Shown: positions 6,726 through 14,153 of the stretch, piece by piece
Numbering within the stretch: the first letter of the stretch is position 1
Layout: each line of letters begins with the position of its first letter
Assembly (NCBI GenBank): GCA_050251575.1
Contig: JBFWMP010000029.1
Location: 1 to 23,289 of the forward strand
DNA from: X23 sp050251575
Lineage (GTDB): Bacteria > Bacillota > Clostridia > SK-Y3
Direction of reading: 5' to 3'
DNA: 23,289 nucleotides
Made by a program: the position numbers and the translations under genes
The notes under the pieces: generated by a model
The model's database searches: none
The model's input: the letters and a program-made list of their open reading frames with translations, nothing else
Told to the model about the DNA's origin: nothing

Positions 6726-7367
6726 TTATTTGTTTTGCAGCTTATATAGAATCTTATAGCCTTTTTCGGAAATAGACTTTTCAATATCAATAGTATTTTG
6801 AGAATTAGTCCCTACTACAATATCACTTTTCCCGGTTGCTCCGCGGTATACTGCAACATGGGTAATATTCGCTCCATATGTACTGAAAATATTGGTCAAA
6901 TCCGCCATGATTCCCGGTACATCATCAACCTCGATCGTTAACCGGGTACCTTGCTCACGAAAACCCAACAGCTCTATAAAAGAGTCAAAGATATTACTTT
7001 CAGTGATAATACCTACCAGCTTATCAGCATCTACCACTGGTAAAAAACTAACGTCATTATCTCGCATCAATGTAGCTGCCTCTTCAAGAAGAGCATTGGG
7101 TGAGATAACAAGGGGAGTTTTTGCCATCACTTTGCTGATTTTAGTCTTTAAAAGCAGATAAGTAATCTCACCCACACTGAAGCTGGTGGCTTTTGAAGGG
7201 GAAGCACGCAGAATATCTTCTTTCGAAACAACGCCAACTAGTTTCCCATTTTTCATTACCGGAAGACGTCTTATTCCGTTTTGTGCCATAATCTCATGAG
7301 CATCAGGTATTGTCTGATCAGGAGAGATAGTGAATGGATTTGTAGTCATCTTGTTCTTAACAAACAT
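6726..7367 (-). CDS. CBS-CBS-ACT domain protein (AcuB-like)
   Basis: The 213-residue soluble protein carries two CBS repeats: KMTTNPFTISPDQTI to GVVSKEDIL (about 6-53) and KVMAKTPLVISPNALLEEAA to GIITESNIF (about 79-128). An ACT domain follows, RLTIEVDDVPGIMADLTNIF onwards (about 141-213). CBS pairs usually bind adenosyl ligands (AMP, ATP, SAM) and ACT domains usually bind amino acids, so this is a likely dual sensor. The layout is that of AcuB-type proteins. Its start is only four bases from the livF stop and the liv terminator follows it, so it is the last gene of the branched-chain amino acid transporter operon. That suggests control of the transporter or of amino-acid catabolism. No catalytic domain is present. 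Confidence 0.88.
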   Translation of the reverse strand: MFVKNKMTTNPFTISPDQTIPDAHEIMAQNGIRRLPVMKNGKLVGVVSKEDILRASPSKATSFSVGEITYLLLKTKISKVMAKTPLVISPNALLEEAATLMRDNDVSFLPVVDADKLVGIITESNIFDSFIELLGFREQGTRLTIEVDDVPGIMADLTNIFSTYGANITHVAVYRGATGKSDIVVGTNSQNTIDIEKSISEKGYKILYKLQNK

Positions 7368-7371
7368 ATTT

Positions 7372-8076
7372 CTAGCCTCCTAAATATGCTTTTTTAATTT
7401 CATCACTCTGACCCAATTCCGCTCCGGTACCCGAAAGCACAATCGAGCCTGTTTCCATAACATATGCCCTATTTGCTATTTGCAGAGCCATACTTGCGTT
7501 CTGCTCCACTAATAAAACCGTTGTACCTGCCTCATTAATACTTTTTATTATATCAAATATTTCCTGCACCAATAAAGGTGCAAGCCCCATTGAAGGCTCA
7601 TCAAGAAACAGAATCTTGGGACGGCTCATCAGTGCACGCCCCATAGCAAGCATCTGCTGTTCGCCGCCTGACAATGTTCCTGCTGCTTGCTTTTTTCTAT
7701 TTGACAAAATTGGAAACCGCTTATAAACCATCTCTAAATCAGCAGCAATTCCTGCTTTATCCCGACGCAGAAAAGCTCCCAACTCAAGATTTTCAAGCAC
7801 TGTCATAGTAGAAAAAACGCGGCGTCCTTCAGGCACATGGGATATTCCCATCTTTACTCTTTCCTGGGCAGAGGTATTGGTAATATCCTTCCCATCAAGT
7901 AAAATCGAGCCGTTTGTGGGTTTTTTCAAACCCGAAACAGTTCGTAGAGTAGTGGTTTTACCCGCACCATTGGCACCGATTAATGTAACTATTTCTCCAT
8001 CATTTACTGTAAGTGAAATCCCTTTCAACGCATGAATAACGCCAAAATGCACATCAATATTTTTAATCTCCAGCAC
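7372..8076 (-). CDS. livF: Branched-chain amino acid ABC transporter ATPase LivF
   Basis: This is one of two nucleotide-binding subunits of the LIV-type importer and energises uptake at the membrane. It has Walker A GANGAGKTT, Q-loop, signature LSGGEQQMLAMGRAL, Walker B ILFLDEPSMGL and the LivF-typical VPEGRRVFSTMTVLENLELGA. The frame can be opened at an ATG at 8085, but GGGGAGG touches that ATG directly. The GTG at 8076 has 9-nt spacing and is the better start (234 residues). From there the gene overlaps the 3' end of livG by 14 bp, which implies translational coupling. The C-terminus (ELGQSDEIKKAYLGG) is the normal family ending. Confidence 0.93.
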   Translation of the reverse strand: MLEIKNIDVHFGVIHALKGISLTVNDGEIVTLIGANGAGKTTTLRTVSGLKKPTNGSILLDGKDITNTSAQERVKMGISHVPEGRRVFSTMTVLENLELGAFLRRDKAGIAADLEMVYKRFPILSNRKKQAAGTLSGGEQQMLAMGRALMSRPKILFLDEPSMGLAPLLVQEIFDIIKSINEAGTTVLLVEQNASMALQIANRAYVMETGSIVLSGTGAELGQSDEIKKAYLGG

Positions 8077-8854
8077 TATTGACATCCTCCCCTAAATAAG
8101 CCTCGATTACACGCTTATTCTTTTTGATTTCATCCGGAGTTCCATCGGCAATTAGTATACCATAATCAAGCACATAAATGCGCTCACAAATCTTCATAAC
8201 TAATGACATATCATGCTCAATTAACAGAATGGTCAGATCAAAATTTTTCCGAATCCATCCTATAAGTTCTGTCAGCCGTGCAGTTTCCGCCGGATTCATA
8301 CCTGCTGCAGGCTCATCAAGCAGTAATAAACTCGGATTGGTTGCAAGCGCCCGGGCAATCTCCAAGTGTCGTTGTTCACCATATGGAAGATTTTTTGCAT
8401 ATTCGTCCTTTTTATGATCCAGCTTAAAAATCTTAAGAAGATTTATACTATCCTCAATCAGCTTCTCTTCCTCTCTGCCGTATGATGAAAGATGAAAAAA
8501 GCTGGATATCAAGCCATACTTAACATTTTTGTGCATAGCGATACGAACATTATCGAGTACTGTAAGATCCTTAAATAGGCGAATATTCTGAAAAGTTCTT
8601 CCCACTCCTGTTTTACATATAGTATAAGGCTTTAGCCCTTGCAAAGCTTTTTCTTGCCCATCTCTATGAAGGGTAATCGTCCCGGAAGATGGCTCGTAAA
8701 CACCGGTTAGCAGGTTAAATAGCGTTGTCTTTCCTGCGCCGTTCGGCCCAATCAATCCAACCAGCTCACCCTGTTTTAATTCAATATTTACATTGGAAAC
8801 AGCTGTTAAACCTCCAAAGGATTTGGTCAACTTATTAACGCTCAGAATTGACAT
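8063..8854 (-). CDS. livG: Branched-chain amino acid ABC transporter ATPase LivG
   Basis: This second LIV ATPase is 263 residues. Walker A is GPNGAGKTT, and the LivG-type signature is LPYGEQRHLEIARAL instead of LSGGQ. Walker B is LLLLDEPAAGMNP, with the LivG hallmark GVGRTFQNIRLF and the switch His in LLIEHDMSLV. AAGGAGGGG lies upstream of the ATG at good spacing. livG starts 3 bp after the livM stop and overlaps livF. Together with LivH, LivM and LivF it forms the inner-membrane translocation unit fed by the lipoprotein receptor LivJ. Confidence 0.95.
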   Translation of the reverse strand: MSILSVNKLTKSFGGLTAVSNVNIELKQGELVGLIGPNGAGKTTLFNLLTGVYEPSSGTITLHRDGQEKALQGLKPYTICKTGVGRTFQNIRLFKDLTVLDNVRIAMHKNVKYGLISSFFHLSSYGREEEKLIEDSINLLKIFKLDHKKDEYAKNLPYGEQRHLEIARALATNPSLLLLDEPAAGMNPAETARLTELIGWIRKNFDLTILLIEHDMSLVMKICERIYVLDYGILIADGTPDEIKKNKRVIEAYLGEDVNSAGD

Positions 8855-8857
8855 AAT

Positions 8858-9829
8858 CTAAACCCCTCCTTTCTTTGATTTAAAATGGCTGCTCCATTTA
8901 CTAAACATAGAAAGTGAGAGCTCCTTGGAACCCATTAATCCCTGTGGACGGAAAATCATAATTATAATCAAAAGCAGCGAATAAAATACCATGCGAAGCT
9001 CAGGGAAGGACTGAAGATAAGTGGATACAAGGGCCAGCAAAATAGCTGCTAAAATTGAACCTGAAACACTTCCCAAACCTCCCAGCACTACTATAACCAA
9101 AACGTCAATTGACTTTAAAAATCCAAACAAGTCCGGCTTTAAGAAATAGAAATAAGAAGCATAGAGAGCCCCTGCAATTCCTGCGCAAAAGGCACCAATA
9201 GTAAACGCAACAACCTTGTACTTTGTCGTGTTTATCCCCATTGCCTCTGCTGCAATCTCATCCTCACGAATAGAAATACATGCACGGCCATGAGATGAAT
9301 TTAAAAAGTTGGTAATTAGTAAAATGGTGCCCGCAGTAAAAACAAATAACCATATCCAGTTTACAAACTGGGGAATCCCATTCAAGCCTGCCGCTCCATT
9401 AGTAATCTCCAGATTTAGAAATATAATACGAATGATTTCAGACATACCTAAGGTTGCAATGGCAACATAATCTCCTCGCAAACGCAATGCGGGTAAACCA
9501 ACTATGCATCCAACCAAAGCAGCTGTGACAGCACCTAAAAAAACACCTAAGATAAAACCCATGGTTGTAGGCATCTGTATAGTAGTAATCGCACACACAT
9601 AAGCACCCATGGACATAAAGCCTGCATGTCCCAAAGATAACTGTCCTGTAAATCCTGTAATCAAATTAAGACTAACAGCTAAAATGATATTAATGCAGAT
9701 AGTCGCCAGTGTTGCCTGAAGATAATCATTAATTATATTGGTAGAAATAAGCAACTGCATAATAACAAATGTCAATGTAAACGCAATCAACTTTTTAACA
9801 CCACGTACTTTAAATAATTTTTCCAACAA
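8858..9829 (-). CDS. livM: Branched-chain amino acid ABC transporter permease LivM
   Basis: This is a polytopic permease with the LivM core: NLITGFTGQLSLGHAGFMSMGAY, LRLRGDYVAIATLGMSEIIR, SIREDEIAAEAMGIN, and a C-terminal VVLGGLGSVSGSI followed by RPQGLMG. The frame is open back to 9880, inside livH. A GAAGG site at 9836-9840 favours tandem TTG codons at 9827-9829 (6-nt spacing) or 9824-9826 (9-nt), both after the livH stop. I chose the first (323 residues); the N-terminus is then (M)LEKLFKVRGVKKL. With this start livM no longer overlaps livH and begins one base after its stop codon. Confidence 0.92.
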   Translation of the reverse strand: MLEKLFKVRGVKKLIAFTLTFVIMQLLISTNIINDYLQATLATICINIILAVSLNLITGFTGQLSLGHAGFMSMGAYVCAITTIQMPTTMGFILGVFLGAVTAALVGCIVGLPALRLRGDYVAIATLGMSEIIRIIFLNLEITNGAAGLNGIPQFVNWIWLFVFTAGTILLITNFLNSSHGRACISIREDEIAAEAMGINTTKYKVVAFTIGAFCAGIAGALYASYFYFLKPDLFGFLKSIDVLVIVVLGGLGSVSGSILAAILLALVSTYLQSFPELRMVFYSLLLIIIMIFRPQGLMGSKELSLSMFSKWSSHFKSKKGGV

Positions 9830-9830
9830 A

Positions 9831-10715
9831 CTACACCTTCTCTTTCGTAATTTTACCGAGCAACCCTGAAGGTCTAACAATAAGTATCAGGATCAAAATT
9901 GCAAACACTACCGCATCCTTATACATGGAATTTCCGTATCCGGAAACAAAAACTTCTACAGCACCAATAAAGTATCCGCCTATCATAGCACCGGGGATAA
10001 CACCAATGCCGCCGAAAACAGCGGCAACAAATGCCTTTAATCCGGGCAGAACACCCATTAGCGGGTTAATGGAGTTATAATATATTCCAACCAAAACACC
10101 TGCAGCTCCTGCTAAAGCTGAGCCGATTGCAAAGGTAAAGGAAATAGTGGTATCAACATTAATTCCCATCAGTCTTGCAGCATCATTGTCCAATGAAACC
10201 GCACGCATTGCCTTTCCGATTCTGGTTTTCTTTACTATAAATTGCAATAGAATCATCAAAACAATGGTTATACCTACAATCATAAGCTGCTGCATAGAAA
10301 TAACTATATCACCCAATTGGAAAGTTCTTGCTAACAATCCTTTAATGGGCGGATAGGAGCGGACATTTGCCTTTGCAACAAACATAGTAGTATACTCCAA
10401 AAATAGTGAAACACCAATTGCAGTAATCAAAACTGCAATTCTTGTTGCATTCCTCAATGGCTTATAAGCAATTTTTTCTATAGCAACGCCCATCAAAACG
10501 CAAACCGCCATCGCAATCAACAAGGATGGTAAGAATCCAAGTTTTAAGAAGGTCATACAAAAATAACCTACATAGGCACCTATCATATAAATATCACCGT
10601 GTGCAAAATTAATCAACTTAATAATACCATATACCATAGTATAACCAAGAGCAATCAGCGCATAAATACTACCTAACGATATTCCGTTAATAACTTGTTG
10701 TAATAATTGTTCCAA
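9831..10715 (-). CDS. livH: Branched-chain amino acid ABC transporter permease LivH
   Basis: The protein has about eight membrane segments and the standard LivH motifs: QQVINGISLGSIYALIALGYTMVYGI-type N-terminus, INFAHGDIYMIGAY, RAVSLDNDAARLMGINVD (cytoplasmic EAA-like loop) and VFGGIGVIPGAMIGG. The open frame extends to a TTG at 10733, but AAGGAG at 10724-10729 lies inside that extension. It is spaced 8 nt from a second TTG at 10715, which gives the family-typical N-terminus LEQLLQQVINGIS (294 residues). It lies 168 bp after livJ, the longest gap in the operon, and that gap contains a hairpin. Confidence 0.94.
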   Translation of the reverse strand: MEQLLQQVINGISLGSIYALIALGYTMVYGIIKLINFAHGDIYMIGAYVGYFCMTFLKLGFLPSLLIAMAVCVLMGVAIEKIAYKPLRNATRIAVLITAIGVSLFLEYTTMFVAKANVRSYPPIKGLLARTFQLGDIVISMQQLMIVGITIVLMILLQFIVKKTRIGKAMRAVSLDNDAARLMGINVDTTISFTFAIGSALAGAAGVLVGIYYNSINPLMGVLPGLKAFVAAVFGGIGVIPGAMIGGYFIGAVEVFVSGYGNSMYKDAVVFAILILILIVRPSGLLGKITKEKV

Positions 10716-10773
10716 GTAATTATCTCCTTTCAATTACGGCTCAGACAACAAGCTGCTATTTAATAACTTAAAT

Positions 10774-10819
10774 ACAAATATAAGTGAGAGCAATTAGACT
10801 GCCCCTCACTTATATTTGT
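10774..10819. repeat. Intercistronic hairpin between livJ and livH
   Basis: A perfect 15-bp inverted repeat (ACAAATATAAGTGAG at 10774-10788, complement 10805-10819) has a 16-nt loop. Transcribed from livJ it gives a stable stem with only a weak T-rich tail. It can slow 3' decay of the livJ message or partly terminate, making more binding protein than permease. The loop and inner stem on the minus strand read GGGGCAGTCTAATTGCTCT, close to the inverted-repeat element near 13975-14001 (one gap, few mismatches), so it may be a decayed REP-type insertion. Confidence 0.7.
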
Positions 10820-10883
10820 CAACTATCACTTATTTGTCTTTAATTTATCTGCTGACTAATATTTCCTGAATAACAGCTTCTAA

Positions 10884-12041
10884 TTAAGAACCAACCTTAA
10901 CACTGGTAGCCTGTTCTCCATTTTTTAGACCAACAACAACAATTGCTTTTACAGGGTTATGATTTTCATCTATATCAAATGAACCAGTAACTCCTGCAAA
11001 GTTTTCTGTCGCTGCAAGTGCATTTTTAATAGATTCACCATCAATTTTCTCAGCACGTTTAATACCATCAACTACAAACTTCGCCAAATCATAGCCAAGT
11101 GCGTTGAAAGCATCAGGCTCTTTGTTGTATTTTGCCTTATAATCTGCAATAAACTTTACAACTAAAGGATCCTTGTCAAGTGAAGAATAGTGGTTCGAAA
11201 AATATACATCATTAAGTGCATCTGCACCGGCAAGCTCAACAAGTGAAGGAGAATCAAATCCGTCAGCACCTAAAACAGGAGCTTTGATGCCTTGAGCACG
11301 CGCTTGCTTTATAATCAAACCAGCTTCTTGATAATATCCCGGAATGTATATAACGTCATATTCCTGACCTTTAATCTTGGTCAAAATTGCATTAAAATCT
11401 GTATCATTTGCAACATATGCTTCTTTAGCAACAATGGTACCGCCTGCTTTAGTAAAGGTGTTGATAAAGTTTTCAGCAAGTCCCTTACCGTAGTCACTTG
11501 AACTATCCATTATAACTACTGCTTTCTTAGCAGAAAGATTGTTCAATACGAAGTTTGCCATTGCAGTTCCCTGGAAAGAATCATTATAGCAGATACGGAA
11601 TGCGTATTCCTTAACCCCAGCGCTATCAACAGTAACATCATCAGCCGTAGCAGATCCTGATGCAACCGGTACCTTATTCTTTATTGCTACCGGAATTTCC
11701 GCTTTAAAAGATCCTGATGTTGCCGGTCCCATAACTGCCACAACACCGTCCTGCGTCATCAATTTACTTGCAAGTGTGGTAGCCTCTGAAGGCTCTGACT
11801 TGTTGTCGTATTTTACAAGAACGATCTTTTTACCGTCAATGCCACCTGCAGCATTAATTTCATCGATAGCCATTTCAATACCTGCTACAGAACTTTGTCC
11901 ATAGCTCGCAACAGCACCGGATAATTCATAATTTATTCCAATCTTGATCTCATTTTCATTATTAGCAGGTTTTGTTGAACATCCTGCAAACGCTGACATT
12001 ACAAGAACAACTAATAATACAATACTCAGCAACTTCTTCAT
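10884..12041 (-). CDS. livJ: Branched-chain amino acid ABC transporter substrate-binding lipoprotein
   Basis: This 385-residue type I periplasmic-binding-fold receptor has a lipoprotein signal peptide (KK followed by a hydrophobic run, lipobox AFAGC with Cys21), so it is membrane-anchored outside the cell. The mature part starts with EIKIGINYELSGAVASYGQS. It carries the family landmarks AIDEINAAGGIDGKKI, MGPATSGS, the Asp-rich DSSSDYGKG and NALGYDLAKFVVDGIKRA. It captures leucine, isoleucine, valine or related amino acids and delivers them to LivHM; exact specificity cannot be read from sequence. GGGAGGA precedes the ATG, and a consensus promoter lies directly upstream, so it leads the operon. 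Confidence 0.94.
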   Translation of the reverse strand: MKKLLSIVLLVVLVMSAFAGCSTKPANNENEIKIGINYELSGAVASYGQSSVAGIEMAIDEINAAGGIDGKKIVLVKYDNKSEPSEATTLASKLMTQDGVVAVMGPATSGSFKAEIPVAIKNKVPVASGSATADDVTVDSAGVKEYAFRICYNDSFQGTAMANFVLNNLSAKKAVVIMDSSSDYGKGLAENFINTFTKAGGTIVAKEAYVANDTDFNAILTKIKGQEYDVIYIPGYYQEAGLIIKQARAQGIKAPVLGADGFDSPSLVELAGADALNDVYFSNHYSSLDKDPLVVKFIADYKAKYNKEPDAFNALGYDLAKFVVDGIKRAEKIDGESIKNALAATENFAGVTGSFDIDENHNPVKAIVVVGLKNGEQATSVKVGS

Positions 12042-12076
12042 TTTTTTATCCTCCCTTTTTAATACATCTTTAAAAA

Positions 12077-12105
12077 ATTATAAGCTTTTTGCGTTCTTCT
12101 GTCAA
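12077..12105 (-). promoter_or_regulatory. Consensus sigma-A promoter of the liv operon
   Basis: On the minus strand TTGACA (12100-12105), exactly 17 bp, then TATAAT (12077-12082) is a perfect housekeeping promoter. It ends 35 bp before the livJ start codon and should drive strong expression of livJ. No convincing operator is visible next to it. Confidence 0.9.
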
Positions 12106-12170
12106 GCAATTAATGTCGACAGAATATGGCAAAATTGCAAGTTAATACGCGAAAAATTTCATCTGCAATG

Positions 12171-13739
12171 TTATGAAGCGGTCGTAATATCTGCCAGCGT
12201 TTCTCTTATTTTTGCTTCGTCACTTACATTAGTGAGGCATACCAAATAATCTTCTGCTAAAATTTTTGTATCGCCTTTAGGGATTATTTCTTTCCTTCTT
12301 CGCTTAATTGCAATAAGCAGACATCTGCTTGGAAGGTCAATTTCTTTTACAAGTTTATTCTCAGCCGATGAGCCATAGTGGACAATCGTTTCAATTGTGA
12401 TTTTCTTACTATGATCATGTTCCTCTATCTCTATTTCATGTTCTAGAATTCGAGTTTCTAGCAGAGACTCATAGATTGGATGGCTTTTTAACAGATCCGC
12501 AACAATATATGCAATAATAGAAACAACTGTAAGAGATAACAAATGAGTAAATGAACCTGTCATCTCAACCAGCAAAATAATCCCTGTAATAGGCGCTCTT
12601 ACAATCGCTGTAAAATATCCAACCATTGCAAGGATTACAAAATTGTAGAATAGATTTGCATCATACCCAAAATAGTTTACTGCAATATTCCCATAAATTG
12701 CTCCTACCGTCGCTCCTAGTATGAGAAGAGGAAAAAATATGCCTCCTGGCGCCCCAGAACCGAAACTAATCATAGAAAACATGAACTTAATTACAAATAT
12801 TAAAAGCAAAAATGTTATGCCCGTGGTCAATTGTAACTCATCAATTATTTTATGGCCACCACCTAATACAAGCGGAAAGAAAAGCCCTAATACCCCGGCA
12901 AGCATAAACGGAATGATTGGCCTGGTTTTTACATTAAGCCACTTACTTTTCTTATATAGTTTTTGGGTTTGTATTAATATGAAGTTGTAGAAAGCCCCGA
13001 TAACTCCAAGCGTGGCGCCAAGTATAATAAGTAACCAATAATCATTTAACGGAATATTATTTTGCATATTAAAACTAAATACAGGATTATTTCCAAAAAC
13101 CATTTTAGAGACAAAATCAGCAATAACTGCCGACACCATTGTTGATAACAAAATTACAGGAGAAAAATACTTGAAAATCTCCTCCATTGCAAACATAGCA
13201 CCTGCTAATGGAGCATTAAAAGCAGCAGCAAGCCCTGCACCTGCACCGCTGGCAATTAGTACTTTTCTTTCTGTTCTTGACGCTGCAAGCTTATTCCCCA
13301 GACCTTCTGCAGCACAAGCACCAAGTTGAATAGATGGACCCTCTCTGCCAAGTGAAAGACCTGCTAAAATTGAAACAGTGCCGCCAAAGAATTTAACAAT
13401 CAAAGTGCCTAACCAATTGTTTTTGAAGTATCCCATTATAATGCCTTTGACCTGTGGAATACCACTTCCGCTAATCATGCTGTATTTGGACACAAGTGAT
13501 CCAATAAGAAAACCTGTCACCCCGAGTACAATAAATGCGATTGGAATGAATATCAAATTATCTCTCAAATAACCGTATATTCTAAAAGATAACTCCTCTG
13601 CCTCCATCAGCACTAAACGATATAGAGTTGTTACTATACCGACAAACAAGCCAATCAATATGCTCTTATAGAGGATGGGCAGTTTTTTAGAATCGGTATT
13701 AATTATCGCTTTGTAATTATTATGAATTTTTCTCACCAT
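12171..13739 (-). CDS. ClC-type H+/Cl- exchanger with C-terminal TrkA-C domain
   Basis: The 522-residue ClC protein shows the anion-path motifs GSGIPQ (91-96, Ser92), GREGPS (131-136, gating Glu133), the later GAPGGIFFP (about 328-336) and about ten or more membrane helices. The proton-path glutamate equivalent to E. coli ClcA Glu203 is present in AMEEIF (Glu187). Proton-coupled antiport is therefore more likely than a passive channel. The last 75 or so residues form a TrkA-C/RCK-C regulatory domain (ENKLVKEIDLPSRCLLIAIK, IIPKGDTKILAEDYLVCL) instead of CBS domains, suggesting small-ligand control. The ATG follows AGGGGA. It is monocistronic by appearance, between the liv promoter and a repeat-rich spacer, with an extended -10 upstream. 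Likely roles are acid or anion homeostasis. Confidence 0.93.
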   Translation of the reverse strand: MVRKIHNNYKAIINTDSKKLPILYKSILIGLFVGIVTTLYRLVLMEAEELSFRIYGYLRDNLIFIPIAFIVLGVTGFLIGSLVSKYSMISGSGIPQVKGIIMGYFKNNWLGTLIVKFFGGTVSILAGLSLGREGPSIQLGACAAEGLGNKLAASRTERKVLIASGAGAGLAAAFNAPLAGAMFAMEEIFKYFSPVILLSTMVSAVIADFVSKMVFGNNPVFSFNMQNNIPLNDYWLLIILGATLGVIGAFYNFILIQTQKLYKKSKWLNVKTRPIIPFMLAGVLGLFFPLVLGGGHKIIDELQLTTGITFLLLIFVIKFMFSMISFGSGAPGGIFFPLLILGATVGAIYGNIAVNYFGYDANLFYNFVILAMVGYFTAIVRAPITGIILLVEMTGSFTHLLSLTVVSIIAYIVADLLKSHPIYESLLETRILEHEIEIEEHDHSKKITIETIVHYGSSAENKLVKEIDLPSRCLLIAIKRRRKEIIPKGDTKILAEDYLVCLTNVSDEAKIRETLADITTAS

Positions 13740-13778
13740 ACAATCATTCCCCTAGTTTAAATCTGAATTACCTTTTAA

Positions 13779-13787
13779 ATTATACCA
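13779..13787 (-). promoter_or_regulatory. Extended -10 promoter of the ClC gene
   Basis: The minus strand reads TGGTATAAT, an extended -10 element (TGnTATAAT), about 40 bp before the ClC start codon. No good -35 is present at 17-18 bp, which is acceptable for extended -10 promoters. Confidence 0.6.
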
Positions 13788-13825
13788 TAAAACGACAACT
13801 TCTGCACGGAAAAGTTACTTAGGGG

Positions 13826-14001
13826 AAGCGTGGTGACGGTCCTATTGCTTCTGTTATGCTTTAAACATTAAATTAAATAATATTTTAAATCTCCTTGCAT
13901 CTTGCCTACGGGTTAATTTTTCTATCCCTTTCAATGTCTGTACGCCCTTACTTATTTCTGATTTATTCATATTTAGAAGCAATAGGACTGTCCCCATGCT
14001 T
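13826..14001. mobile_element. MITE-like element with 27-bp inverted repeats
   Basis: The 413-bp spacer between the ClC and kinase genes holds a 176-bp block. It is bounded by inverted repeats at 13826-13852 and 13975-14001 that agree at 24 of 27 positions. Read outward, the better end is GGGGACAGTCC followed by TATTGCTTCT. The GGGGACAG head matches the ends of the RAYT element at 16949-17811. The interior has no transposase but contains a 38-codon frame. This looks like a non-autonomous, RAYT-mobilised or decayed element. No target-site duplication is obvious. The rest of the spacer (14002-14153) shows nothing I can assign. Confidence 0.6.
13854..13970 (-). other. 38-codon open frame inside the inverted-repeat element
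   Basis: An ATG-to-TAA frame fills the interior of the repeat element almost exactly. It encodes a basic peptide beginning MNKSEISKGVQTLKGIEKL and ending FKA. No ribosome binding site precedes it and I recognise no domain. Filling the interval between the repeats as the RAYT gene does, it might be the 3' remnant of a transposase, but chance is a serious alternative. Confidence 0.2.
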
Positions 14002-14153
14002 ACTTACTATTTTTCATTCTTTCCCCACTGTATTTTTCTAAATTAAATCTACAGTGAATCATATGATTTGAATCTTTATTGTAACTATATTTACTTTCTT
14101 CAATTTTGCAGACCATTTTACTAACTGGTATATAGGCTTGTGCAGCATGTGTA

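Noticed and set aside
12145..12165. CodY box upstream of the liv promoter
   Set aside because: The best alignment to the 15-bp CodY consensus matches only about 10 positions in an AT-rich region, which is not above chance.
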